A stretch of DNA of 64,000 bases from Myrica gale (lineage: Eukaryota > Streptophyta > Magnoliopsida > Fagales > Myricaceae): assembly GCA_963930655.1 (NCBI GenBank), contig OZ005612.1, positions 15,319,001-15,383,000 on the forward strand. Direction: 5' to 3'. Below are positions 1 through 11,499 of this stretch, piece after piece. Each line of letters opens with the position of its first letter. Positions within the stretch are counted from its first letter, which is position 1. Position numbers and translations under genes: made by a program. The notes below the pieces were generated by a model. The model saw only the letters and a program-made list of their open reading frames with translations. It had not been told where the DNA came from and searched no databases.

Positions 1-447
1 GCATGTTAACAGATATCTTTGGTGCATGTCGGCATGCTCATGGAGGACATTTCATTTTAGAGTTCATATATCTTTAATCCATTCTGCAGTATTTAATGCC
101 GAATGTGTGGTAAGAGCTATTTTTTTCAACTCTTCTGAGTAAGCTCGCTGTATCGTTCTGAATGCACTGAACAGGCAGAACTAATTATTTATTAAAAAGG
201 AATGAGAGAAAAATCTTAGTACACCATAAGGTTAACTCTTTACCCTATCCTTTAGTATTGTGCTGGAATGAAGTTTCTGCAAATCCCAAATGAAGATCCA
301 TTACTATATACCTGTGTGTGATGTTCTAGCTTTTACTGCTTCCTTCTCTTTTCAGTTTTTCCTCTGGTCAGTATTTCAAGTGGCGGCAGAAAAGTCCTAT
401 TGTCTCCGAAAAATCTATTTTTCAATTTCCTTTGAAAGGTAATGCAG

Positions 448-1113
448 AAGACATTGATCATATGGGGTGAGGATTATCAGATCGTAAGCAACAAACTTGC
501 AGTGGTTAGTACTTAGCGGGCTTTGTTTATCAAGTATAGAATGCAGTATGTTGAAATGTGGTAGTCCCACATTGCTTAGCAATGTGGAGAGTTGTAAGTT
601 TTTGGCTTATAAATAAGCCACCCCTTGTAACCTTTATTTTCATAAATGAGGTGTGATAAATTCAATTGGATTTTCCACAATTGGGTGTCTCATTTATCTA
701 AAGTAAAAAAATTTTATTTCTAACACAGTAGTAGAAAGGGAAGTAACTATTATTATAACTTCGAAAATATGCTCAAACAAAGTTTTGTTTGAAGGCTTTC
801 CGACACCCCTTACTGTGCAAAGGTTTTTTTTCTTCTTGGATGCATCTAACAAACCTTCCACTGATCGAGTATTTCACCTTGCGACCATCTCTCGATTCAG
901 TTGGAATGATTGGCTTGCTTGGTTCTTTGTCTGACCATGCAGAGACTGCACTGTGAACTACCAAATGCAATTATATGCCAAATAGCAGATTGTGGCCACA
1001 TTCCTCATGTGGAAAAACCAGATGCAGTCGCCAAATTGATTCTGGAATATGTTCGGGATGATTGTCGTAAAGAGGGTAAATATATTGAAGGTCCATTCTC
1101 TATCTCTGCTTAA
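448..1113 (+). CDS. Alpha/beta-hydrolase fold protein, last two exons (partial gene)
   Basis: Two exons join in phase: 448-504 and 943-1113, with AG acceptors at 446-447 and 941-942 and a GT donor at 505. The first encodes KTLIIWGEDYQIVSNKLAV. The second begins RLHCELPNAIICQIADCGHI and ends at a TAA. The segment GED..I followed by CGHIPHVEKP is the usual C-terminal pattern of alpha/beta-hydrolases: acidic residue of the triad, then the catalytic His in GH. No substrate can be told from this part. The upstream exons with the nucleophile elbow lie outside the window or were not recognised in 1-447. The tail after the hydrolase core (about 20 residues, VRDDCRKEGKYIEGPFSISA) is not a motif I know. 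A solo LTR sits in the intron between the two exons. Confidence 0.75.
549..725 (+). mobile_element. Solo LTR of a small LTR retrotransposon
   Basis: The 177-bp segment starts TGTTGAAATG and ends TTTCTAACA, so its ends are short inverted repeats of TG...CA type. It is flanked by a perfect 5-bp duplication, CAGTA (544-548 and 726-730). A TATA-like TATAAATAAG lies near 610-620, and the CCCACATTGC...GCAATGTGG stretch near the start can form a hairpin. No second LTR, PBS or coding sequence adjoins it, so it is most simply a solo LTR left by recombination, inside an intron of the alpha/beta-hydrolase gene. Confidence 0.75.
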
Positions 1114-1786
1114 ACGATGTAAAGCTGGTTCAGCAACTTCATGGTTTGGTAGGGTTATTATGGTAAATATCTATTGTGAGAACGTGAAGTAAATTTCGGC
1201 TACTTCAGAACCGTGAATACTAATTTGAGATCATTTTTTTTTTGGAAAAAGTGATGGTTAGCCCCTAATGCAAAATCAATTTCTTATCCTTTATTATCAA
1301 ATCGAAGTCGATTTGAGCCTTTTATTTTTTGCAAATCGTCTAAATTTTTTTATCTTTTAAAAATCATCAATATTTGCATCATGTTTAAATCAGACCGAAA
1401 ATAAAGTAAAAGGACCAAAATGCTCTCCTTCAAGATAAAATTACTAAAAATACTAAAAAAAATTCTTTTCGTTTTTAATTGGACAAGGTGAATTTTTCGT
1501 TAAACAAGTCTAACAGCGTTGGGTTTAGTGAGTTTTGATTCCAAAATGATAAACCCAGTGAGATTTTTGAAATTTTTTAAAACCCAATGAGTTTTTTTAA
1601 AAAGACGTAAAAACCTAGCGTAATCTGTCAATTTCCCAAAAATATATCTTGAATGGGCATTTTCGGTCATTTTGCATACTTTTCCATCATACTTGACATC
1701 TAATTGAACGGATGATGAACATTGATAATTTTCAAAAGATAAATAGCTCAAATCGTCATTTTGATTATTTCGGGTTGGAGTGTCCA
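1114..1786. other. No gene seen; downstream of alpha/beta-hydrolase
   Basis: A+T-rich sequence with homopolymer runs. Short open frames here show no recognisable domain or splice structure. Confidence 0.6.
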
Positions 1787-4700
1787 AACACCGGTCTGGT
1801 CAGGTTTGGCCTACCGGACCGAACATTCTGAGAGTATGTCAACCGGACCGGACCGATCATGCTAATGAAACTGGACTAGCAAAGGACCGAGTCATACGGT
1901 CCAATTTGGGCCTTAAGATCGAGTATGGATTTGGGCATTGTTTTAGGCTACGTTTTTTATTCTTTTTTTGGCTTTTTTGGACCATTTTTGAGCTTATTTA
2001 CATTTGTTTTGCATCAAGTTTTGGGCTATGATCTCAACCAAATTATGCCACAATTGTGACATTTTTTCTACAACAAACTATATAGAATTATGAATCATAC
2101 ATTTAAAGAATACTAGGCTACTAATTAAAGAAGTCTAAATCATATTTTTTTAAGAATAATAAATCATACATCTTAAAGCATACATATAAAGAATTCTAAA
2201 TCAAAAAACAAAATGTAAGCTATTAATTAAGATCTTAAAGCATACATTTAAAGAAAGTTCAAAATAAAACAATCAAATAGAAATGCTACTGGAACTAATT
2301 AGTAATTACTAATTGCCACTACTCTATTACAAGTCATAACAAACAAAAAAATAGTCAAATAAAAAAACTAAAAGTATAATTAATACATGCCTACAAAATA
2401 GTAGAAAATAAAATAAAGTTAATAAATTGTATTTAATTACAAAATACATTCCAACGAAAAAGACTGTGTTCATCCAAAGAAATCCATCATCAATGTTTCC
2501 AATTGTCCATCTCCCATCAGCTGTAAAAAAAATAAATATACATGTGAGATAATAAACTAAGAAACAATAATGGGCATTATTATAAAAAAGAAAACCTTAC
2601 CATGAAATCAATCTAATTAGTCATCATTGATCTCAATCCGAGTCACTCATAGGTTAAAAGTTATTCCTAATAATTTAGGACAAAAACATGTTTAAATTTT
2701 CATAGATAACTAGAACTTACACAATTAAAAAACTAACCAACATGGAGACACTTTACAATAGGATTACCTGATTCTAACGCTTCATAGGCCTCAACTTCTT
2801 CCATTGACTCCCGAATATCTAATTTAATTGGATCATTCAACCAATTTTGAAGCACGCAATAGCTTCAACTATTACCGAAGACAAAGAATCCCGGAAAGGA
2901 TTAAGCACACGACCTCCCGTGCTAAATGCTGACTCACTAGCAACTGTGAAAACATACATAGCCGGCACATCCCTTGCCACCCTCGCAAGTATGAGATATT
3001 TGGATTTATTATTCCTCCATTAAGTCAAAATATCAAAGGATGAGATATTACGTGACTCACACATATCTGTTAGATATGCAACAATTTCAGACTTCACATG
3101 GTTAACTTTATGATCTTGCTCATACATCTCAAAATAAGGGACGTATACTACGTCACTAAAGTCAGAGGTATCATCTATAGTATAATCAAAACGAGCAGAT
3201 GGAGGAGGCTCAAAACCCTATATTATTAGAGCATACAAATCAAATACGATTCAAATAATATACTTGTGGATGTGTCATGCGTGAATCTCTATAGACTATG
3301 TTATACTCATCAAACAAATCCTCTAACAAACACTTTGTAGATGATATCAAAGTACATGTCAACTCCAGTGTATATATTTTCTCCAACCAATACTCTATCA
3401 CACCCAATTTGCCTCTAGGATCAAGCACACTTGTAATGAATATCATCATGTTCAATTTCTCCACATTGCCTCAATACTTATCATACTTGGTTTTCATATC
3501 TATTGTCATGTTGTGCACTACTGCATTGTCATTTTTAGACATTCTAATAAAATGTGACTGAATTTGACAAAGTCCAGGGAAGAATATATTTGATGTGACA
3601 TACAAAGAGCCAGAAAGTTTAACAATATCATTAAAGAAAGAAAACCTTCAAGAACATAACAAAAATCTTTATCTTCTCTCAATCCGCTATCGTGGGAGGT
3701 CCAAGTTCATCTCTCACACTACATGCATGAATAAACCTAGAATCATCAGTAGGCTACTTGAAACCTTTCTGTAGTCTCCAACATGAGATATGTTGAATTC
3801 AATCTAGTTTAAACATCAAGAGATACCAATTTCTTTGTATCAATCTTCATCTTCTCAACACAAAGGTTAAACTTCTCCAACCTTGATGGAGAGGACCTCA
3901 CATACCTTACTGCATTCCTTACCTTCACAAAAGACTCATCACAATCCTTTAACCCCTCATAAACAACAAGGTTAAAAATGTGCGCACATCTCATATGAAG
4001 ATACTCACCCTGTAATAAATTTCTCTTCAAAAACCTTCTTAGAAACCAAATAGCACTATCATTAGAAGAAACATTGTCAACTGTCACGGAAAAATTCTCT
4101 CAATACCCCAATCAAGTAAGCAAGCCTCCACATACTTCACAATTGTTTCCCCCTTGTGATTAAGAACTTGACAGAAGTTTATAATCTTTTACGCAACTTC
4201 CAATTATTATCGACAAAGTGCGCCGTGAGAGTCATGTAATTTAAGTTCTGCACTGAGGTCCATGTATCAGTAGTCAAACTAATTCTACATGCACATGAAT
4301 TAAAAAGTCCCTTCACTTTCTCCTTCTCATCTTGATAAATTTTTAGAACTTTTCTTTGCACAGTTTAGCGAAAAGGTATCTAAAAACTAGGTACAATTGA
4401 CTTAACAAAGGCCTGAAAACCTTAACTGTCTACTACCTTGAATGATATTTCATCAATAATACACATCTCTACAAGCTTTTGCCTTGATACCACTGGATTA
4501 TACCTATGGGCTATTAAACTATATCCAATATTGTCACTCTCTCACTTAGTGGTCACATTACCAGTCAAGTGTGTTTGATATTTATTCGTTTGACCTTTTA
4601 TCCTATTCATAGGATTTTTCTCAATCTTCAATACATGAATCTTAAGGGTTGAGGTACCAATTTTGTTACTATCACAAAGATACTCCTTTCGACAATAGTT

Positions 4701-6440
4701 AAAAAAACACATGGGATATGAGGGATCACAATCTATCTTCTTTGTTATTTGTTCTCATACCATGGCTGTTTTACGTTTGCAAGGCGGACAACTTTGGTTG
4801 GTAGGGGTAGGACTAGATACATCTTGGTCAGACTCTAAATCAATTATAGAAGACATAGACGGTGCTCCCTAACTCTCTACGGTTGGTTCAGATTGATTAT
4901 TCATTTAGCAAATGTGAACAAACAATCATATAATAGTCAATATTATTCACCACTCACAAATCAAATCAAAATTATGTCAAATCACAATTTCTCAAGCACA
5001 ATCAATAGGCTGCTAAATCACATTTATTTATGTCAAATCAATAGTAACAACTCCTAATTGCACAACATCATGAAATAAGAATGAATAAACATGCTTCTCA
5101 AATCTCAAGAATGAATGAAATGCCAAATCACGTAAGAATATTTTGCAATTATTGAATATGTTAAAAAAAAAAAACAAGCACTCTTCTTCTAAACCTACGT
5201 TGCATCTCTCTTTACAGCCATGGGAGTGCAGAGGATAATAGAAAGATGAAGAGCATAGGATGTTAAGGAAAATAGCTTATCATAAATCTATTTAGGTTAT
5301 TGTTGCCCTTGTGTATAAATATTTTTTTTTTGGGTACGTGAAATCCAATCTTCGTTGCATATGAAGCTTGGACTTTGTTTCTTGATCATTGTTTGAATCG
5401 TTGATTCGATTTCACCCATGAAGCATTAGTACACAAATGCATTATTTGTCTCAGACCAGAGAAGGGGGGAAAAGAATTCTAGTTCCATTTATCTTTGTTA
5501 TTTTCATTTTCATTTTTTTCGGATCTTGTACTTTGTTTTGGAGTAATTTCATAATACATAACTGGAATAGAATTAACTTACTCATCTAACCATAGACCCC
5601 CAAAAAAAAAAGGCCCAGGAACTTTATTTTGACTCTTTTCTTATATAAAATAGCCAAACACAATAATCTGTAAAGTTGAAGGCCATTTGAATTTTGAACG
5701 TAGCCCAAACTAGGTCCCCGACAGAACGCCCTTAAAAGGTTTTGCTTGAAGATAAATGCAATGAAAGAAATTAATTGTCAGCATGAGATAATACGATAGA
5801 CACGCTTCAGAAAAGTACCCGATAATGCTACAAGTGTTACCTTATGTGACATAAAATAGAAGTATTACAAGAACTGCAAACATTCATGAACAGACAAATT
5901 TGCGCACAGTACAAGAAATATCCTTTCTAACTGAAGCATAATGGAGTGAATTCCAAACTGAAAGAGTTGAATATTGCGAGACCGAATAAACCTCAAAAGT
6001 TCTAATTCGGGTAGGGCTCGGGACACAAATATCTGCTCCAATACATTATCCTCTGTTTTTCTCTCAAAATTTTGAAGAAGAAAAATTAATGTCATCATAG
6101 AAAATGACAACTTTGAAATACCGTTGCCCAATATCATTAGTTCATTACTTCTATAAATATCTGTCGAAGGAGACAAATCAGATTTCGTAGTCCTTTTCCT
6201 TTTCCTAAGCAACCAAACATCCTACTACACACCAAAATTCTATATATACCCAAGCATCCATTCTGGAGCAGTATACTCCACTCTGGTACCAATTTTTTAA
6301 TGTGTGAAATCGAGACCAGACCGAAGTGTACCGATTTCACTGAACCGGTCATTCTGGTAAATTATTTCCCATAAGTTTGGCCAGAAATCGGTCCGGTTTC
6401 GATCTGGTTCTGCCGGTTCTTGAAAATTCCTAATAGCGGA
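1787..6440 (-). mobile_element. Decayed hAT-superfamily DNA transposon (approximate limits)
   Basis: A hAT transposase relic (2,780-4,904) is bracketed by two stretches rich in CCGGTC/ACCGGACCG motifs, at about 1,790-1,900 and 6,330-6,420. They are in opposite orientation, as expected of hAT subterminal repeats. I could not find a clean 8-bp target duplication or matching termini, so the outer limits are a guess. About 1.4 kb between the transposase start and the right subterminal region holds no recognisable coding sequence. Confidence 0.45.
2780..4904 (-). pseudogene. hAT transposase (RICESLEEPER/zf-BED type), degenerate
   Basis: Read on the minus strand, fragments appear in the order of a plant hAT transposase. 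A start-like ATG lies at 4,902-4,904. A zf-BED-like stretch follows near 4,570-4,790 (DPSYPMCFFNYC, then STLKIHVLK). Next comes the catalytic-core region at 4,179-4,361 (RISLTTDTWTS) and 3,809-4,087 (TVDNVSSNDSAIWF, GEYLHMRCAHIFNLVV, RNAVRYVRSSPSRLEKF). Then 3,240-3,464 (SVLDPRGKLG). Last is the C-terminal dimerisation region near 2,790-3,050 (ASESAFSTGGRVLNPFRDSL). Many stops and frame changes separate these, so no functional transposase is possible. Intact members bind DNA through the BED finger and cut and paste by a DDE/RNase H-like core. Confidence 0.88.
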
Positions 6441-7484
6441 TACGAAATTAATTTTTCTCTATAAATAATGGGCTAACTTTTATTTTTCTCCTCTCTTCTT
6501 CTTCTTCTTTTTTTAAGCAAGCCATATGGAACTTGCTAAAATTAGTTCTGTTCTTGCTCTGGGGTCGAGGATTTTACCTTCAAAAGGAGAAAGCAGCACA
6601 AATCGTTAGGTTCCACTCGGCACTATCAAACTGAGGAAGCTATAGATTATAACAATTTTTTTGAGCCTCTAAACCATGTGGCTGGTGGGTTGTTCACAAG
6701 TCTGTCAAGTTCCAACAATGTAAAGCAGGCGTCAGCACATAACGGTCGCTTTTTTATTAGATTATAGATGGCCATGCACGTCAAAACTCAATCATTGTGT
6801 GCCCTTTTCACACTCATCCAACCACCGCATTCAGGTGAATGAGCGGCTCATCTGGTATTCCAGCCTCGTGGTTAACCAAAAGCGACATAAACATCAACGT
6901 CGTGCAGCGCACATCTTTAGACGACCTCTTTTTACTCACCGTTTGGTCCCGTTTCAAAAGGTTGCCTAGTATTATGTTTGCCTTCTTTCCGATAGCCACC
7001 TAAACATATACAAATGTAAAGAACCTGAATAAAGAAACGTGTACAAATAGTATGATCTAAATTATATAAGGAAAATGCTCAGGAGTCAGAATCCACCCAC
7101 AAGAAGAAAAAATATTGGCCGAAGAGCTTGACATAAAAAAGGCTAAAAGAAATTTTACTCAGGTAGATGGGGTAGTAGAGTTCGATTAAACTAGAAAAAA
7201 AAATTACTACCTCCCTCTAGATATACAAAAAGAAAATTTCTAAAAAGTAGAAGAGATCAGGTTATACCCCCAATAGCGGCCAGTCATATCGCCACTCAAA
7301 GAGGAATCAAATTCCCCAGCTTTTTTCACAAGACAACGAAAGAGAATAAAATAATAATAATAATCTCAAGTGGGGTTTTTGCCAATACCCCTAGGTCCAA
7401 ATTACAAGCCTACCCCCTTCTGCCGGGGTGACATCAACCCAAACGAATTATACCTCATGTGACTCATTTTACCCCCTCCCCCTT
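4905..7484. other. No supported gene
   Basis: A+T-rich sequence covering the right part of the hAT remnant and flanking DNA. A minus-strand frame at 6,814-6,999 is cut by a plausible acceptor (before 6,998) and donor (GTGAGT), and could be an exon of something. I recognise no family and give it no gene call. Confidence 0.5.
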
Positions 7485-8599
7485 TCAGCCCCACACCAGC
7501 ACTGACAAGAAGGTCAGAGAAACAGGGACTAAGAAAAGGTTAGTGGCTTTCATGAGAGCCAAACTTCCACTGTCGTTGATGCCGGTGGTGCCACTGCTTG
7601 TTGGCCCTGTGCCGAACACCGAGGGAGTGGTGCCTGTGGTTGTCGTTGGAGTTAAACTTGTGGGTGTGGTTGTAGGCGTCGTGCCCGTGCTTGTGCTCGT
7701 GCTCGTGCTCGGAGTTGTACTTGAGGGAGTTGTGGTCGAGGGAGTTGTGGTTGAGGGAGATGTTGAGGGAGTCGTGCTTGTTCCTGTTTGGCTGAAGAGA
7801 AAGGGGAGGAAACAATAAAGTACTAACCTTGAAATCTTATACCAACTATCAGAAATAAAAACCAATAAACCTAAAGTTATACCCATATAATCAGAGCATA
7901 TTGGCACCAACCCGAAAAGAATAGAAATGGAACTTGTGCTATCTATCTCACATAAATATTACAAGCTCCGAGCATAAACGACAGATTTGAAGCTGAGATC
8001 TGAGGGAGAGAGAGAGGACAACGGAACATGTGAAATATCAACGTCATGACAGCTCAAACCTGCGAGTGAGGTGCAGGCAGGCCCTGACTTGTAAAGAAAT
8101 CAATTTAAGATATGAAACTTTGAGCCGCAAGATCCTAGTTTTCTGAATCACTGTCCAGAAAATTATTAACCCACTATGAAGAAGTTTCTCAGCTCAATAC
8201 TAGCAGCACTTGCCTGTGCAAGCAAGCAAAACCCAGTTCAGAACCACCATTAAAGATGTTGGCATTGCTGGTTAGCCGAGAAAACAAGTGAGGAAAGTGA
8301 CTCCCTACCTACCCTAAACCCTAAAGACAAATCACAGAACAGAGATCACGGACTTAGAATTTTTCACTACAAAGAATCCACACCCAATATAAAATGGAGA
8401 AAAGACTCTTCTTTTGGACATGGGGAAGAGGCCCCTAATAATTGAAAGTTTTTAAATTTGAAGAAAATAGCAGAAAATTTCTCCTTCAATGACGAAATCT
8501 TTCAACACACTCAACAGAAAAAAAAAAAAAGGATTCAATACAGGAAGAACAAATAAGCGTACCTGGTTGCAGGATAAACACAGGTAGTAGAAGCTCCAG
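7485..8599 (-). pseudogene. 3' part of a Ser/Thr-rich, probably GPI-anchored wall protein (X8/PDCB-like)
   Basis: Two exons fit in phase on the minus strand. A 37-nt exon at 8,563-8,599 encodes AGASTTCVYPAT. The last exon, 7,485-7,791, starts with the C that completes a Ser codon. It encodes a repetitive Thr/Ser/Pro tail (TTPSTTTPSSTTPSTSTSTS), then a small-residue segment and a hydrophobic C-terminus (FLVPVSLTFLSVLVWG) ending in TGA. This resembles the linker and GPI-signal end of plant X8-domain or plasmodesmal callose-binding proteins, which sit outside the plasma membrane. The X8 domain itself, a Cys-rich block of about 85 residues, should be encoded further right, but I cannot find it: a MITE cluster (8,709-9,304) begins within 120 bp. 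The gene is therefore probably truncated at its 5' side, or has a very long intron. The family call rests only on composition, the CVYP motif and the tail. Confidence 0.45.
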
Positions 8600-8763
8600 C
8601 TGTGAATCACCATCAAAATGAAGATTGACGTTAGTATATTTTACTTTACACATAGGACTGCAGGTGGGTGATCCGCAAGGGACTTACTAGGGGCAGTTTG
8701 AGAAGTCGTAACTAGGGTGATGTTCGTTTTGAAAAAAAATGTAAGGGCTGACGATTTAGTAAC

Positions 8764-9074
8764 TAGGGTGATGTTCGTTTTGAAAAAAAATGTAAGATTT
8801 TAGAGAAGTTGTAAATTTTTATGTTGAATAGTGTTTTATTGGTATTTGTGTAAAGTAGAGAGAGAAATGATTTGATGTAATTGTTTAATAAAAAATTATT
8901 AGAGTTATGTGAAAAAGTATAGAGAGAAAATTTATGTTGAATAAAAAATTAAAAAGTTGTTGGAGATTGTGTAAAATGTATTGGTTTTTGTGTTTGAATT
9001 CTGAATATGTTCGGTGGTAGAATTGTGAATATACTTAGAATCCTGAAAAAATGGTGAAAACGAACATACCCTAG
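8764..9074. mobile_element. MITE (family B) with TIR CTAGGGT...ACCCTAG
   Basis: The ends are inverted repeats: CTAGGGTGATGTTCGTTTTG at the left and GAAAACGAACATACCCTAG at the right. The A+T-rich core carries no coding sequence. The left end is preceded by a direct copy of its first ~38 bp (8,709-8,746), which suggests a partial duplication or nested insertion. Related cores recur elsewhere in the window. Confidence 0.6.
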
Positions 9075-9075
9075 G

Positions 9076-9304
9076 TTTCACTTTTTTATTATCAGGTCAC
9101 TGAGAATATATAATTGTGACGATCTGGTCTTTCCGTTAAATTTTTAACCGAAATAGCGGTCGACCGATTTGTTTACCGTTGCAGCAAAAGTAACTTGTAG
9201 CGGTCGACCGCATTCTATTCCGTTAAAAATTAACGGAGATTTGAAAGAAAGACTAGATCGTCACAGCTATATATTTTCAGTGACCATATAGTAAAAAAAT
9301 GAAA
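9076..9304. mobile_element. Hairpin MITE carrying two AGCGGTCGACCG motifs
   Basis: The left half (TTTCACTTTTTTATTATC, then GGTCACTGA, GTGACGATCTGGTCTTTC) is mirrored by the right half (GAAAGACTAGATCGTCAC, TCAGTGACCATATAGTAAAA, ATGAAA), forming inverted repeats of roughly 80 bp. The loop contains AGCGGTCGACCG twice, near 9,158 and 9,207. It abuts the preceding MITE. No target duplication was confirmed. Confidence 0.55.
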
Positions 9305-10884
9305 TATAGTGACTAAATCGTCAGCGTACTATAAACTTAATGACTAAATTATCAATTTTCTTAAATATAAAAAACTCATTTAAATTATCCCTTTATTTTT
9401 TCAACAATTTTAACACCCACAATTTTACCATCAAACGTCACCATAACGTTATTTTTTTTCTACGTGCCATAACGTTAATTTACTTGTACTACATACCTTT
9501 TATTATTATGACATGAATGGGGGATAGTGTTCTGCGGAACTGAGCAAAAGCTGGAGCTTTTAAGTCAGTACATCCCTTTCAAACGGTCCTAAACTCATGT
9601 GGATGATCAAAATTTAACCCTAACCAGTTTGGGTTTGCACCCTATTCTCGGGGACCTAACCATTTGAGCTTTTCTGGGATTTTTTTTTTTCTGCTGTCCT
9701 CCCCCTCAGTTAATGCTTTGATTCGGCGCATCAGCATCTCCTTGGATGCACGAATCATGGTGTCTTTTTGCCATACTGATAAGCCATATAATAGCACTAG
9801 ACTTTTGCCAATTAGCTTAAGCTCAGCTGGCACGTCCTCTCTTTGACGAGTGTTAGGTTTGGAAGTATTAAGTTTAGGGGTCGAATCCCCTCTCTTTTGC
9901 AGGTAAGTCTTGCTCTAGCATTTACTTACAAAAACTAAAAAGAATAAATAGCACCTCCCCTTGTCGGCATGGCCTCCCCTAATCAAGAAAAAGAGGAACA
10001 CGTTATCTTCTTCTTCTTCTTTTCTACGCAGAATTAGAAACACGTTATATAGACTTCACACCTGCAGCTATTAACGACTTAAAATCCAGGTTTGGCATGC
10101 AACTCTGTTTGATTTCTCGCTTTTTAAAACTCGTTATATTTCAGAGCAAAATCCAAATATATCTCAGATGATTATTTAATTATTTGAAATCCATAGAAAT
10201 GGACTCGACTGCAATAATTCGAGACACCAGTAATAATTAATCTTGTTTTGGGAGATCTTCAGGCCGGCAATCATAGTCACGATCGAGTAGGTTGCCATGC
10301 TTCAACCAAAAAAAAAAACAGTTTAGATATGACAAATTTGAAGTTGCATGGTTGCCAACAACATATTTGCAGTCACTACACCGAAAGCCATGCAAGAATG
10401 TGAAATCTATCAACACTTTTTAGGGAGAAACTTGCACTATTGACCTTGTTTTATTAGATCTTCACCATTTAGATTCTAAATTTATTAGATTTTTACACAT
10501 TACATCTTAAATTATTATTTATGTGCATGGTATATATATTAATTTCAGACACTTTGTGATAACCCTCACCTTTTGAACCTCTTTTCAGAACTTTATGTCA
10601 AGCTTTTTCCTCTAAATTGGTAATTGTGCTTTGTTATTTGTTTTATCTTCAAAATTCATGCTTTTAGTGTTTTTTATTAGTATTTATAATTTAATTATTT
10701 GTTTGTAGGAATTGTTTCGTTAATTTTTAATATTTGAATTAATATCACTATTTTTTATTTGATGTATATGTGTTTAACTTACACAATTCACTTGATTTAA
10801 TTTTCCCTAATATTTTTAAATTAATTTGGTTAATTTATAGACTATGACCGAATTTCCCTATGACTTATTCTTCAGAGTGGCAGA
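9305..10884. other. No gene seen
   Basis: A+T-rich intergenic DNA. An open frame at 9,642-9,833 (-) has no recognisable domain. A short AGGGGTCGAATCCCCT palindrome near 9,878 resembles a tRNA T-arm, but no cloverleaf surrounds it. Confidence 0.5.
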
Positions 10885-11490
10885 TTAGCCTAGGGGTGTT
10901 CATTTGTACCGGCGGTGACTGTTTTAACCGCTAAAATCGTCACCGCTATCGCTACAGTAATCGGTAAGGGCGGTTATTGTGCCATAGCGGTGCGGTGGCG
11001 ATATCAATTATGTGATTCTGTCAATTGTGGTGACAATGACGGTTTTTGCCAAACCGTCACCTACACTACCGTTAACCACCCATAGTTGAGACATTAAGAT
11101 GATTATTGATTATATGACATACTTTTATTGAGCTTTTGTTGGAATATGTTAGTTGGTTTATGTCACATTGTTGGACACTTTTATGAAACTTTAGTTTTTA
11201 TATTTGAATATGATATTATGTTGGACTTTTGGACAACTTATTATATTTTTTATGATTATTAATGATTATGATATTATGTTTGACGATTTTTTATGTTATG
11301 ACACAACAGTTATACGGTTTAAGCTGTTACCGTATAACCATTATCGTTAATACCGTCACCGGCAAAAGCGGTTATCGTGCATTAACGGTGCGGTGGCAGT
11401 GTCAATTATGTGATTCCGTCAATTGCGGTGACAGTGATGGTTTTTACCAAATCGTCACCTACACTACCGTTAATCATCCCTTCATTATAG
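10885..11490. repeat. Direct repeat with hAT-like subterminal motifs
   Basis: Two G+C-richer blocks, about 10,890-11,085 and 11,310-11,485, are similar and in the same orientation. Both contain GCGGTGCGGTGGC, then TCAATTATGTGATTC, TCAATTG, GGTGACA and CGTCACCTACACTACCGTTAA. They are separated by about 220 bp of A+T-rich DNA. The left block starts after TAGGGGTGTTCAT and ends AACCACCCATA, which looks like hAT-type termini, but I found no exact 8-bp duplication. No coding sequence. Confidence 0.5.
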
Positions 11491-11499
11491 CCTCCAACG

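Noticed and set aside
360-477. Open stretch SGQYFKWRQKSPIVSEKSIF just before the hydrolase exon
   Set aside because: It runs through the hydrolase acceptor in another frame and has no homology I recognise.
5865-6352. Minus-strand frames of 115 and 71 residues
   Set aside because: They overlap in different frames, show no domain or splice structure, and lie in the A+T-rich right part of the hAT remnant.
6814-6999. Minus-strand exon-like frame (VAIGKKANIILGNLLKRDQT)
   Set aside because: Plausible splice sites but no recognisable family and no partner exons; kept only as a remark.
7459-7818. Plus-strand frame rich in Val/Gly opposite the Thr/Ser-rich exon
   Set aside because: It is the antisense of the repetitive ACN/TCN codons of the minus-strand gene and has no domain of its own.
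9642-9846. Frames on both strands near 9.7 kb
   Set aside because: No domain, no splice context, and both strands are open by chance over the same bases.
9870-9905. tRNA-like T-arm AGGGGTCGAATCCCCT
   Set aside because: No acceptor, D or anticodon arms can be placed around it.
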